From NCBI GenBank assembly GCA_009909035.1, contig JAAAOB010000100.1, positions 1 through 39,307 of the forward strand: a DNA stretch of 39,307 bases, in the 5' to 3' direction. The notes below the pieces were generated by a model, which was given only the letters and a program-made list of their open reading frames with translations, was not told where the DNA came from and did no database searches. The position numbers and the translations under genes are program-made. Each line of letters opens with the position of its first letter. Position 1 is the stretch's first letter. Below, in pieces: positions 16,841 to 25,901 of this stretch. Source of the stretch: Bacteroidota bacterium (GTDB lineage Bacteria; Bacteroidota; Rhodothermia; Balneolales; Balneolaceae).

Positions 16841-16975
16841 GAAAAGGTCCCATTTGAAGTGGGTGTAAGTACCCGCGTCCAAGGTTACATCAGGGGGATG
16901 TTTATGTGAATGATGATTCATTCACTACCTTACATCCGATCGCTATGTTTCGCATAAAATCCTACACCCCTCAAT

Positions 16976-16996
16976 AGAAAAGCTGAACGCTTTTCT
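16976..16996 (+). terminator. Possible terminator hairpin after the ATP-grasp gene
   Basis: AGAAAAGC pairs perfectly with GCTTTTCT around a five-base loop. The T-rich 3' arm resembles a terminator, but no long T-run follows, so it is only a candidate. Confidence 0.35.
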
Positions 16997-17002
16997 ATAT
17001 AT

Positions 17003-17242
17003 CCCCTCGAGAGGCTGTGATAAAATACGATAACAAATTTCGACTCAGTTAAACTTTTAAGGCAAAATGATTTATTTCGAAGCTCCCCTCCATATCAATC
17101 CGCCGGCCGGCGGAGCGATAGGAGCCTGTCCGGCTACCGACGGAAGGGGGCGGGGGTGGGTCAGAAAGACTGTAGGCGCTGAAAAAGACAGGAATCTTAA
17201 ATTAATAAGGTGCAATTTATTTTCTCACAGCCCCTCGAGGAG
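17003..17242. mobile_element. MITE-like element with 24-bp terminal inverted repeats
   Basis: The ends at 17003-17026 and 17219-17242 are inverted copies matching at 21 of 24 positions (core CTGTGA...AAAAT beside a CCCCTCGAG motif). The 240-bp interval has no gene. It contains a TCCGCCGGCCGGCGGA palindrome near 17099-17114 and a G-rich tract near 17146-17160. No clear target-site duplication was seen. It sits between the ATP-grasp gene and the 660-aa gene. Confidence 0.45.
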
Positions 17243-17259
17243 AAATTTAACTAAATTAC

Positions 17260-17291
17260 AGACCTCCAGGGTTTCAATACCTTGGAGGTCT
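17260..17291. repeat. Hairpin just upstream of the 660-aa gene
   Basis: AGACCTCCA (17260-17268) and TGGAGGTCT (17283-17291) form a perfect 9-bp stem. The loop can add GG/CC pairs. It has no T-run and sits 31 bp before the proposed TTG start, so it would be in the leader of that mRNA if transcription begins upstream. It may equally be a dispersed repeat. Confidence 0.5.
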
Positions 17292-17322
17292 TCATGAATA
17301 AAAACCAGAGAAACAGAACCAC

Positions 17323-19305
17323 TTGACAAAAAGCAGTAAAAAAATACCAAAAGGCGTACGTTCTAAATTTGATGAAACGCTTGATACCTTCAGAGATGCC
17401 ACACCTTTGTTGGCAGAAAGCCACAAAAAGAAGCTTCTCAGCAGTCTCGATCTGCTGACAGATACAGAGGAGGGTGTCCAGTTTTTATACGAGAATATCA
17501 ACGATCTTGTCGATGCCGGAATCTTCAGAGATACGATGTGGGATGATCCCGCCCGCCTGGTGCCCTCTCTTGTCGGCGGTACGCTGAAAGCAGGCGATCA
17601 AACAACCATCGTTGAAGTATTGAGTGAGCTGCGAATGCTGGCTATTGCCAACGGGATCATTAAGCAGAAGGGCTTTTCATCGGGGAAGGCAAAGACCTTT
17701 CTTGAAGAGGCACTGGTCAATAATATCGACCTGATATTTCCCGGCGGATCGGAAGAGGACCGGTCTCTTGATGCAGATACAAGGAAAAAAATCAAGGTAC
17801 TGTTCAACTTTCTGACAGATCAGATCTCCGTACAAAAAATTAAAGGCCGGCTGGCAAAAGAGATTGAGCTGATCTGTGCTCAGCGTCCCGTGGTTACCGA
17901 CCGTGTCCTGGAGATCATCTCAACGGTACATAACGAGATGGATCTGTCGTCTGAAAGTGATGATGACCGGCGCCTGGCATACTACGTGAAATCGGTGGTA
18001 TCACCCTCGGAAAAAGCCGGTGAGCTGGAACCTGGTGCATACCGTTCCTTTCTGGACCAGGCGAAGCGAAAGGAGCTAATACATGAGTGCGAGCAGCTGG
18101 CCGACACCATGCACGAAACGGGTCTGGCTACGGAATATCACGCTATTTTATTAAATCACGTGGCAAATGAAGGAGCCCTGGTAAAGCTTGCCCTGGGCCT
18201 TGACAACGTGGGAATAGCTGAGCTTGACAAACACAAGAAATTTGTCAGTGAATTGATCCAAAGCGTAATTCACAGTGATACGGCACGATCCTGCTACGGA
18301 CTCGCAAAACTGTTGGAGCGATCACTGCTGTCGCATCAGCCTGTAAAAAGTGGGTTGCAGCGGATTATGGGAATGGAACTTCATAAGGACGTTGCTAAAA
18401 ACATTCGTAAATCACGGCAGAATAGTACGCTTGATCCCTCACACATTCTGACAGCTGAATGCCTGGGGATTCTTGGGCAGCCGCTGGGGGTTGGACAAGG
18501 CTGGAACCCAACATGCCAGTCAGCCCGGGGCATCAGCTTATGGAGCAGCCACGCTCCCGGAAAGCTTTTACGAATGGTGGAAAGTGCGGCAAAATCAAAC
18601 AGCCTGTCGATGCGGTTCGAGGGGGATGTGATCAAGTCGGATGAGCAGGCTCTTGGCCTCGTGAAGGAGCTGGATTACAACCTGGATGCCGTGTCGGTTG
18701 TGCTGGTTCCTCACCTGGATAAAATTTACAATGAAATGATGCGTCGGGCGGCAAACCGGGCGGATGATCCCCACAAATGGGTGAACCCGGCCATGTATGG
18801 CCACTGGATTCCCACCGGCTTTATTTCCGCTTACGACTACCTGACCAATTCCATCAAGGAGTACGAAAAATTTATCCGTACGTTTTATATCACCCACCAC
18901 CCGGAATACAACGGCGGTAACGACCTGGCGTATCCAAACCCGGTCGGGATTTTTCTGACATCTTCCACCGGTAAACTCATTGGCTTTCATGCAGTTTCTA
19001 TTCTTCGGGTTCGAAAAGTGAGAGGCCAGGTGCGGGTATATATTCTGAATCCAAATAATGAAGGGCGTCAGCGCTGGCAGGAAAATATGAGGCCAACTGT
19101 TGCTGGAAACGGGGAGCGCGCCGGGGAGTCCTCCCTGCCATTTCACCAGTTTGCCTCGCGTCTGTACGCATACCATTTTACCCCGTCCGATATTGATGAT
19201 CTCAGCAACGTAAGCAAAGATGAAGTTGATAAGGTAACAGAACTGGCCAAGACCAGCTGGGGCGAATCCTACCAGTGGCTGGAACCGGCGGGGTTTAATC
19301 TTTGA
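17323..19305 (+). CDS. Uncharacterised 660-aa protein with Cys/His/Asn (papain-like) pattern
   Basis: The N-terminal two thirds (about 1-370) are helical and soluble with no signal peptide. The C-terminal part holds NPTCQSARGISLW (Cys398), IGFHAVSI (His556) and ILNPNNEGRQRW (Asn576/578), the order expected for a papain-fold catalytic triad, with aromatic residues nearby. This is my reading of spacing and motif shape, not a recognised family. The start is TTG 17323: an in-frame stop sits 24 bp upstream and the next ATG is 70 codons in. It lies between an ATP-grasp ligase and an alanine racemase, suggesting a ligase, hydrolase and racemase set that makes or trims a D-amino-acid-containing product. 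Confidence 0.6.
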   Translation: MTKSSKKIPKGVRSKFDETLDTFRDATPLLAESHKKKLLSSLDLLTDTEEGVQFLYENINDLVDAGIFRDTMWDDPARLVPSLVGGTLKAGDQTTIVEVLSELRMLAIANGIIKQKGFSSGKAKTFLEEALVNNIDLIFPGGSEEDRSLDADTRKKIKVLFNFLTDQISVQKIKGRLAKEIELICAQRPVVTDRVLEIISTVHNEMDLSSESDDDRRLAYYVKSVVSPSEKAGELEPGAYRSFLDQAKRKELIHECEQLADTMHETGLATEYHAILLNHVANEGALVKLALGLDNVGIAELDKHKKFVSELIQSVIHSDTARSCYGLAKLLERSLLSHQPVKSGLQRIMGMELHKDVAKNIRKSRQNSTLDPSHILTAECLGILGQPLGVGQGWNPTCQSARGISLWSSHAPGKLLRMVESAAKSNSLSMRFEGDVIKSDEQALGLVKELDYNLDAVSVVLVPHLDKIYNEMMRRAANRADDPHKWVNPAMYGHWIPTGFISAYDYLTNSIKEYEKFIRTFYITHHPEYNGGNDLAYPNPVGIFLTSSTGKLIGFHAVSILRVRKVRGQVRVYILNPNNEGRQRWQENMRPTVAGNGERAGESSLPFHQFASRLYAYHFTPSDIDDLSNVSKDEVDKVTELAKTSWGESYQWLEPAGFNL

Positions 19306-19403
19306 GTTACATTAAATGCAAGGAGTTCAATAGCCCCCCTTAGAAGTAATGTCACTAACGTTAGTATTTATCATATTCTGTAATTTTTGTTTTGACTCAT
19401 GAT

Positions 19404-19616
19404 TTAACTGTCTGCCCCCAAGACTCTCCGGCCTCTGATTTCTGAAGGCGGTAGGTGCTTTGCGGGGAGTGAATGCGATGGTTGTAAAAACATACCGGCC
19501 AAATTGTTGATTAACGTGACAAAATGAGATGGACCATTGTTTTTACATCGCAAAACGGATCGGAAAGCCCGCCTGAAGGAATCATTCGCTCGGTGGTTTT
19601 TGGATACTTTTTGACA
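19404..19616 (-). other. Start-less open stretch in the 457-bp gap before the racemase gene
   Basis: On the reverse strand 71 codons are open, reading KVSKNHRANDSFRRAFRS early and PPSEIRGRRVLGADS at the end, without a suitable start near the beginning. It looks like a remnant or a conserved dispersed element rather than a working gene. I do not recognise it. The rest of 19306-19762 has no other feature that I can support. Confidence 0.25.
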
Positions 19617-19762
19617 TCAAAAAATATTAGGGAAAAATGTAATATTGGCTAATAATAGTGAAATTACCTCAGAGGGGATTTCTCATAGAAGGGGGATGTT
19701 TACCTCCCGAAATTTATAATCCAACTCGTATTTCAAAATTAAACTAAATCATACTACCGAAA

Positions 19763-20920
19763 ATGGTCCGACACTCCTCCAGAATAGAACTGAGCCAGGC
19801 GGCTCTGAAACAAAATATCAACTTCATCCGGAAGAAGATCGGTCCGGATGCCATCTTTTCTTCTGTGGTGAAGGCAGATGCGTTTGGCCATGGAATCGGC
19901 ACATTCGTGCCCATGGCAGAGAAAGCCGGCATCAGGCATTTTTCTGTGGCATCAAGCTACGAGGCGTGGGAGGTTAGCGAGGCTCGCACCCAGGACAGCA
20001 CGATCATGATTATGGGAATTCTTTATGATGATGACCTGAAGTGGGTGATCGAGAATGAGGTGGAGTTTTTTGTGTTTGATCTGCCGAGATTATTCAAGGC
20101 GAAAGAGGCAGCCGAACGAGTGGGAAAAGAAGCGATTATTCATCTTGAAGTGGAAACGGGAGGGAACCGGACCGGGCTGGAGGAATCAAAACTCAGGGAG
20201 GCACTGGATTATATTAAAGCCCATTCCCAATGGCTCCGCTTTGAAGGATTTTGTACCCATTTTGCAGGAATTGAGTCTCTCTCCAACCAGTTCAGGACCC
20301 AAAAGCAGCTACAGAAATTTGATGAGCTCTACAACCGCACTGTGGAGAGTGGAATAGAGCCCACATTGCGCCATACCGCCTGTTCAGCCGCGGCTCTTGC
20401 GTTCCCGGAAACGGTGATGGATCTGGTGCGGATCGGTACAGCACATTATGGAATGTGGCCCAGCCCCGATATCTACAACCTGCATCTGCAGCAGACGGGC
20501 AAAAACCGGGACGCTCCGTTAAAGCGGGTGCTGACATGGAAAACCGACGTGATGCATCTGAAAGAGATTAAGAAGGATGAGTTTGTGGGGTACGGCACCA
20601 GTTTCCAGGCCCCGCACGACATGAAAATCGCCGTGCTGCCGCTGGGATACAGCAACGGGTACCCGAGAACGCTATCCAACCGGGGGGAAGTGATTATCCG
20701 CGGAAGAAAAGCCCCGGTTGTCGGCCTCATCAATATGAATGTGTTCATGGTGGATGTCAGCCATATTGAGGATGTTGAAGTAGGCGATGAAGTGGTTCTG
20801 ATCGGCCGCCAGAACCATCATGTGATCAGCATCCGGTCGTTCTCAGAGTTTACCAATGCCATCAACAATGAACTGGTGAGCCGGCTTCCCGATGCGATAC
20901 CGCGGGTTGCGGTGAAGTGA
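19763..20920 (+). CDS. Alanine racemase-like fold-type III PLP enzyme
   Basis: A 385-residue protein with the alanine racemase fold. The PLP lysine is Lys37 in VVKADAFGHG, RHTACSAAAL and RIGTAHYGMWPS match the barrel motifs, and Tyr277 in VGYGTSF is the second catalytic base. The usual GRVCMD-type motif near the C-terminal domain is replaced by LINMNVFMVDVS, so substrate choice may differ from the standard cell-wall enzyme. It is the last gene of the group with the ATP-grasp and 660-aa proteins, though a 457-bp gap separates it and it may have its own promoter. It interconverts L- and D-alanine or a similar amino acid. Confidence 0.88.
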   Translation: MVRHSSRIELSQAALKQNINFIRKKIGPDAIFSSVVKADAFGHGIGTFVPMAEKAGIRHFSVASSYEAWEVSEARTQDSTIMIMGILYDDDLKWVIENEVEFFVFDLPRLFKAKEAAERVGKEAIIHLEVETGGNRTGLEESKLREALDYIKAHSQWLRFEGFCTHFAGIESLSNQFRTQKQLQKFDELYNRTVESGIEPTLRHTACSAAALAFPETVMDLVRIGTAHYGMWPSPDIYNLHLQQTGKNRDAPLKRVLTWKTDVMHLKEIKKDEFVGYGTSFQAPHDMKIAVLPLGYSNGYPRTLSNRGEVIIRGRKAPVVGLINMNVFMVDVSHIEDVEVGDEVVLIGRQNHHVISIRSFSEFTNAINNELVSRLPDAIPRVAVK

Positions 20921-20968
20921 GAGGGAAGGGAGCGAATTGTTTATTTTACACCAACACCAACCACAAGC

Positions 20969-21094
20969 TCACCCAGCGGTCATATCCGGCTCCTCAAAAA
21001 ACTCCTGATGAATGGCCATGCCGCCAATGATCCCAGCAAGTCCAACAAGCAGTGCGGTACCTATGGTATATATTCTATCTTTTGTCGAATCCAT
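20969..21094 (-). CDS. Small single-helix membrane protein
   Basis: A 41-residue ORF, MDSTKDRIYTIGTALLVGLA at the start, with one transmembrane helix (about residues 9-28) and an acidic tail (EFFEEPD). The ATG is preceded by CAGAGAGT, a possible ribosome binding site. It begins 18 bp after the end of the propeller lipoprotein gene on the same strand and may be its last operon member. No family was recognised. Short length keeps confidence modest. Confidence 0.4.
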   Translation of the reverse strand: MDSTKDRIYTIGTALLVGLAGIIGGMAIHQEFFEEPDMTAG

Positions 21095-21112
21095 ACTCTC
21101 TGTGATGGCTTC

Positions 21113-22167
21113 TTATTCAAAGTATCGGGATAAGTTGTTCGGATACTTTTTGATGGTTCGTTGATCAGGTAGATTTCCCTGTATGTAGATGAATTTATCA
21201 TCAATTGTGATGTCGTAGGGGAAGTCGTCCGTCGTTAACGTTCCTAAATAATAGCTGTCTGAGCGGCTGTATACATCAAGATATTTATAGTCCGGGTCTC
21301 CATTGTGATGGGGTATCGTAACAATATATTTGTCCCAGACGTCAAAATTATTGAAAGCAAACAGTGCTCCTTCAGAATATCTTGAACCAACCTGCCCTTC
21401 TCCGGCTTTAAATACTACATAGTTAAAATCGGCGGGCCAGTCATCAATTGTCGTCCTGGAAAACATGAGATCTCCATCAAGGTCGTACTTTTTTAATATA
21501 GATTCAGAATGACCCGCAAAATAAAGATGGTTATTTTTTACGACGACTCTTCCAGTATATTTGAGAGCGTTATGGCCGGCAAGATCTCCCAACGTCGAAA
21601 AGCCACCAATCGTATTGCCTTCAAGGTCTGATTGATTAAAAAGAAATTCTGGAGTAATAGGTGTGTAGATAAGAACATTCTCATTATCGCCTAAAGCTAC
21701 GCGGGCGGGCCTGGCTCCTTTTTTGGGAAATATTTCATGGACTAAATTCCCTTTAGGATCTAAGATTAAGATTTTAAGACCCGGGTTATCCACTAAGGCG
21801 ATAAAATTTGATGAAACATCGAAATCATTAAAGCCAATTACTTCACCCGGCCCTCTTCCTTCATCGATAGAAATGTTGAATTCTCTGCTTAAATCCTCTT
21901 TATCAATTGCGAATATTTTTTTTAATCTCCCACTGCTAATAAAAAAAGGTGTTCGTGATTGGATTTTAAAAAGCTTGATGAAATGATATTTAAAGAATCT
22001 AAATTTTGACTTTTGACAGGATTTAATTCACCCACAAGCACCCGCTCGTTTAGTTGTTGAGACGATTTGACGAAAAAATCTTCTCCGCTTTCGGTGAAGG
22101 CATCCTCTTTCGAACAAGAAGAGATAGTGATTGAAATAAAAAGACAGAGTATTACGAATAACCGCAT
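21113..22167 (-). pseudogene. 6-bladed beta-propeller lipoprotein, frameshifted
   Basis: The N-terminal part (from 22167) has a lipoprotein signal ending ISITISSCSKED. Its frame stops at 21922, but a second frame continues the protein: FFISSGRLKKIFAIDKEDL, then DEGRGPGEVIGFNDFDV and on to 21113. GRGPGE is the hallmark of the BF3164-like 6-bladed propeller lipoproteins. The frames join smoothly at a run of seven A (21941-21947), where one base gained or lost would restore a protein of about 350 residues. Either the gene is broken, it varies in phase, or the assembly has an indel. A Cys-rich exported peptide gene lies upstream on the same strand. Confidence 0.75.
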
Positions 22168-22191
22168 CGGCTCTAAGTTTGTGCTATTTTA

Positions 22192-22235
22192 ATCAGATAG
22201 TGAAATGTAAGGGCGGAATTATTTCACTATCTGAT
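22192..22235 (-). promoter_or_regulatory. 15-bp hairpin between the peptide gene and the lipoprotein gene
   Basis: ATCAGATAGTGAAAT (22192-22206) and ATTTCACTATCTGAT (22221-22235) are perfect inverted repeats with a 14-base loop. On the minus strand it follows the Cys-rich peptide stop by 24 bp and precedes the lipoprotein start by 24 bp. It could protect the upstream message or partly terminate transcription, giving more peptide than lipoprotein. No T-run supports full termination. Confidence 0.55.
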
Positions 22236-22259
22236 GGGAAAAATGATAAAAATTTCCCG

Positions 22260-22505
22260 TTAATTTTCTTCTGGCAAGTCGTTTCCTCCTCCTTCTTTAA
22301 AGCACTCAATGAAATTACCTGAACTTGTCTGAAGAGTTCCGCATTTATCATCATCTGCATCACATTCATCCCCAAAACAACCTGTACATCCGCCGGTACA
22401 GGTTCGGCAATCCGGGCATGCATAAGCTGTGGTTGGTGTACTCAAGGTGTAACCACCCAGTCCAATAACAAGTAGTGCTGCAATATTTAATATTGTTTTT
22501 CTCAT
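22260..22505 (-). CDS. Small Cys-rich exported peptide (NVEALA-like context)
   Basis: An 81-residue precursor with a clear signal peptide (MRKTILNIAALLVIGLGGY...) and likely cleavage after AYA. The mature part has eight cysteines, five of them as C-x2-C-x2-C-x3-C-x2-C in CPDCRTCTGGCTGC, then three more spaced through an acidic tail. In Bacteroidetes, short exported NVEALA-type peptides are encoded beside 6-bladed propeller lipoproteins, as here, although the NVEALA motif itself is not present. The cysteines could bind metal or form disulfides. It is the first gene of the pair and is followed by a strong hairpin. Confidence 0.7.
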   Translation of the reverse strand: MRKTILNIAALLVIGLGGYTLSTPTTAYACPDCRTCTGGCTGCFGDECDADDDKCGTLQTSSGNFIECFKEGGGNDLPEEN

Positions 22506-22768
22506 AATAATAGTGTTTTAGTTTAGGGTTCCAGCTTATTTACGAAAAAAATGGGGGGGCAACCCAGAAATTATAACATTCTTATAATAATCAGTTTGGT
22601 TCTGGAATCAATTTCTTTTTGAGAGCTTAAATAAGTGAGAACACAGCTGCATTATTCTGTACGTTCACATTTCTGCTGATCTCCTGATAACCGTTGTGAA
22701 CGGATCTGGGATTGTGCTGGATAATTATGAGGATTACAAAGAGTTGCTAATATAAGCCCGAAATCTAA

Positions 22769-23351
22769 TCAGTTTGATTTCTCTCCCTGGGCAACCACAA
22801 ACTCCCCAGGAACTTCATACCCTTCGCCCTTTTTGAATTCCAATATAGAATCGAGGTATTCCCGGTGAGCCTCCTCCTTTGTTTCATCATCAAATTTTTA
22901 ATAGGCAAGAGCTACCGGCCCGCCGGCAAAGGCTGCCGGAAGAGCGTGGTTATCGTTTTTAAAAATCAACGTATGATGAAACCGAACAACTTCAACGTTC
23001 CGGAATCCGGCGGTTTTCATCGTATTCTCTGTAGTATTTCAAGTTCGCTAATGGAAAAATATCGGCCACACATCCGTGGCAACCCGCTTATCCACAACCG
23101 GGAAGATCTCGGCCCAGCCGCAGTTTTTACGCTCTCCCCAAATGGCGAACCCGGCACGTCCGCCGGGCTTCAGCACTCGGTACATTTCATGAACGGATTG
23201 GAGTGGATCGGGCACGTACATGAGGCCCAGCGCACAGAGGGCAGCATCGCAGGAATTCTTTTCCAGGTCGAGATCTTCGGCATCCATTCGTTGAAATTGA
23301 ACGGTTCCGTTTTCTGCGTGTACGTTTTCTCTTGCCAAATAGGAACGAAAT
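22769..23351 (-). pseudogene. Truncated class I SAM-dependent methyltransferase
   Basis: The reading frame carries VQFQRMDAEDLDLE, ALCALGLMYVPDP and VLKPGGRAGFAIWGERK, the central motifs of a Methyltransf_11-type enzyme. The SAM-binding N-terminus is missing: upstream is the end of the kinase gene, 7 bp away. After WPIFFH the frame breaks. A later segment, TAGFRNVEVVRFHHTLIF to GEFVVAQGEKSN, continues the C-terminal part but holds an in-frame TAA after ALAY. Three kinds of damage (N-terminal loss, frame break, nonsense codon) make it a pseudogene. Confidence 0.8.
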
Positions 23352-23357
23352 TCACTA

Positions 23358-25838
23358 TCATAAATTCAGTTCCTCTATCTTCCCTATCTGATTTGCGTAC
23401 TTGCCGGGATTTGTTCGAAAGAAAGCGAGAGCCTCTCGCAGGTGTGGCTCTGCTTCATCGCGGCGATCCAGGTTCCAAAGGCAGAGACCCAGGGTAAAAC
23501 GAGAACTCATCAGGTTGGCATTATCGGCCGGTAACTGTTGGTTTCGTAAGACGAAAGCCCGTTCGGCGTAGGGCAGTGCCTCTTCAAACCGGTTCTGTCC
23601 GCGTAGGGCATCGGCAAGGCCTTTTAGTGGATAAGCCTGGCGGATGTGATCAGCCGGCAGTAGCCGTTCGCTGTGCTCCAGGCTTTCGCGGATGATCTCC
23701 TCAGCTCGGGTATAATCCTCCATCTTCAGGTGTACATTCCCATAACTCTGCAGGATACCGGCAATGTAGAAGTTCTCATTACCGTACTCATCACGAAAAA
23801 TAGCAAGCACATCCCGATAGGTTTCGGCGGCCTCCTGAAGCCTGCCCGCTCCGGAATAGGCACGCGCCGTGTTGGAATGTGCAGCAATGGTATTGAGATG
23901 CCCCGGACCGAAGATCTCCAGCCTCATATCGTGAGCCTCAATGGCATAGGGCAGGGCTTTGTCGTACTCTCCCATGTTTTGGTACAGGCTTGAGATGTGA
24001 TTTAGCGTAGATGCGATCTGTTCGTGAATACCGGGGTAGCGGGCGCGGCTCCGTTCGAGTGACCGAAACAGGTACTCCTCTGCCTTTTCGTATTCTCCGG
24101 TGCGGCGATAGTTGGTACCCAGGTAAAAGATAAAATCATCATACGATTCACCGGCTTCCTCCCGGTTTTGTTCGTAAATGGGCTGAATCAGCATCAGTAC
24201 CGAATCGGCCATGGCATACTCCTGGTTGACGTCAAGGTGGTAGGAATAGTCGAGATGTACACTGGCAAACTCAAGACTGCCCGGTTCAAGGTGTTGATTG
24301 GTAAGTTCAATGGCATGGCGGATCATGGCCAATCCTTCACCATATTTCCCGGCTTTGTCAAGAATAATGGAGCGGTCGGCCAGCATGTCGATATAGGTGA
24401 AGCTTGTCGTGTCCCCAAACTGCTGATATAGCTCTACAGCTTCTGAAGAAATAGTATCGGCTTTGTCATATTTAATCAGGTTGGCGTAGATATTTGCCAT
24501 CGTGATCAGCAGCTCAGAGCGAGTCCTGGGATCGTCCACCAATTCGTTATTGATATATGCCGTACTCATATCCACCATACCCAGGGCCGATAACTCCTCC
24601 CCCCGGTTCTGCATGGGATCGATCGACCGCAGGGAACTTCCCAGCACGGATGCAATCCGAGTAGCCCTGCGGGCTTCATTTTGAGCTCTCTGAGTCTCGT
24701 TTTTCAATTCATTCGTATAAACGAGTATCAGGATCGTAATGGATACGATAGAAAATAGCCCGATAAAAGACCCCACGCGGTTTCGGTTGATCCATTTAAT
24801 GAACCGATAAAGCGGTTTTTTCGAATAAGTACCCACCGGTCGCTGCGCCATCCAGTTTCTGATCTCATCACTTAACCCCGAAACATGTTCAAACCGCTCA
24901 GCAGGATCGTCCTGCATGGCTTTATTTATCACAGCACGAAGCTCTTTGGAAACCGGTGATGGGCTGCAGTTTTCTTTTCTGAACTCTTCATTTGGATGGC
25001 ACCCGGTAAGCAATTCAGCCAATATAACGCCGAGACTGTAAATATCTGAAGCGGTTGACGTTGATTCACCTGATTTCTGCTCCGGTGATGCATAAGCACG
25101 GGTCATTGCCCTGAATTCAAACTGTTTAGGTTCCGATTCTTCAAGAATTTTGGCAATACCAAAATCCAGCAGCTTGATCATTGGTGTATTTTCGTCTCCC
25201 GTAACCATGATGTTATCAGGTTTCAGATCCCTATGGACAATCAGGTTTTTATGGGCATACCGAACGGCATCAATCACATCCAGAAACAGTTGTAATCTCT
25301 CTTCGACTTGGATATGTTTTTCCTTGCTGTAATCAAGAATGTTGTTTCCTTTTACATATTCCATGGCAAACCACGGCCTTTCTTCTGCGGTTATGCCACC
25401 GTCTATCAATCTTGCAATATTTGGATGCTGCAGCCGGGCCAGAATGCTTCGCTCACCCAAAAAGCGATTCACCGCTTGTTCAGAACCCATGCCATATTTG
25501 ATCAGCTTAAGTGCTACGGTCTGTTCAAAACCTCCTTCAGTACGGTTGGCAAGGTACACATTCCCCATTCCCCCAGAACCGATCAATTTTTCAATTAAAA
25601 AAGGGCCAACCTGAACGCCTTCCAGGGGGAAAAGTGACGTAAAATCAACATGGTCTGCGGCAAACCCGTCTAATAACGACGTCTGGTCGGAATCTGCTTT
25701 CAATAAAGTGATCAATTCCTCATAAATGGCGGGGTTTTCAGACTTAACGGTTTTCAGGCGTTCGGCCCTGAGCACCGGGTTTAGATCCGCGATCTCTTTA
25801 AACAAGGTACTGATCTTCTTCCACCTGGCTGGTTTCAT
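23358..25838 (-). CDS. Membrane Ser/Thr protein kinase with TPR domain, ECF partner
   Basis: An 826-residue kinase. Residues 1-70 form a helical N-terminal region. The kinase domain (about 79-330) has GSGGMGNVY, Lys111 in VALKL, HRDLKPDN at 202-209, DFG at 225-227 and ASPEQ. A transmembrane helix lies at about 357-375, followed by about 450 residues of tetratricopeptide repeats (NTIAAHSNTARAYSGAGR style, kinesin-light-chain-like). All catalytic residues are intact. The gene lies directly downstream of an ECF sigma factor gene on the same strand, a pairing known in Bacteroidetes/Rhodothermota-like genomes. Its own promoter motif occupies the 98-bp gap. Confidence 0.93.
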   Translation of the reverse strand: MKPARWKKISTLFKEIADLNPVLRAERLKTVKSENPAIYEELITLLKADSDQTSLLDGFAADHVDFTSLFPLEGVQVGPFLIEKLIGSGGMGNVYLANRTEGGFEQTVALKLIKYGMGSEQAVNRFLGERSILARLQHPNIARLIDGGITAEERPWFAMEYVKGNNILDYSKEKHIQVEERLQLFLDVIDAVRYAHKNLIVHRDLKPDNIMVTGDENTPMIKLLDFGIAKILEESEPKQFEFRAMTRAYASPEQKSGESTSTASDIYSLGVILAELLTGCHPNEEFRKENCSPSPVSKELRAVINKAMQDDPAERFEHVSGLSDEIRNWMAQRPVGTYSKKPLYRFIKWINRNRVGSFIGLFSIVSITILILVYTNELKNETQRAQNEARRATRIASVLGSSLRSIDPMQNRGEELSALGMVDMSTAYINNELVDDPRTRSELLITMANIYANLIKYDKADTISSEAVELYQQFGDTTSFTYIDMLADRSIILDKAGKYGEGLAMIRHAIELTNQHLEPGSLEFASVHLDYSYHLDVNQEYAMADSVLMLIQPIYEQNREEAGESYDDFIFYLGTNYRRTGEYEKAEEYLFRSLERSRARYPGIHEQIASTLNHISSLYQNMGEYDKALPYAIEAHDMRLEIFGPGHLNTIAAHSNTARAYSGAGRLQEAAETYRDVLAIFRDEYGNENFYIAGILQSYGNVHLKMEDYTRAEEIIRESLEHSERLLPADHIRQAYPLKGLADALRGQNRFEEALPYAERAFVLRNQQLPADNANLMSSRFTLGLCLWNLDRRDEAEPHLREALAFFRTNPGKYANQIGKIEELNL

Positions 25839-25901
25839 AGCATGGTTAATGAATGATTATGAGATTTGGTCTAATCTTTGATATAAGACTTCTTAACACA
25901 A

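Noticed and set aside
22680-22764. Short open stretch ending VLDNYEDYKELLI on the plus strand, faintly like an antitoxin tail
   Set aside because: Only about two dozen codons with stops upstream; similarity too weak to call.
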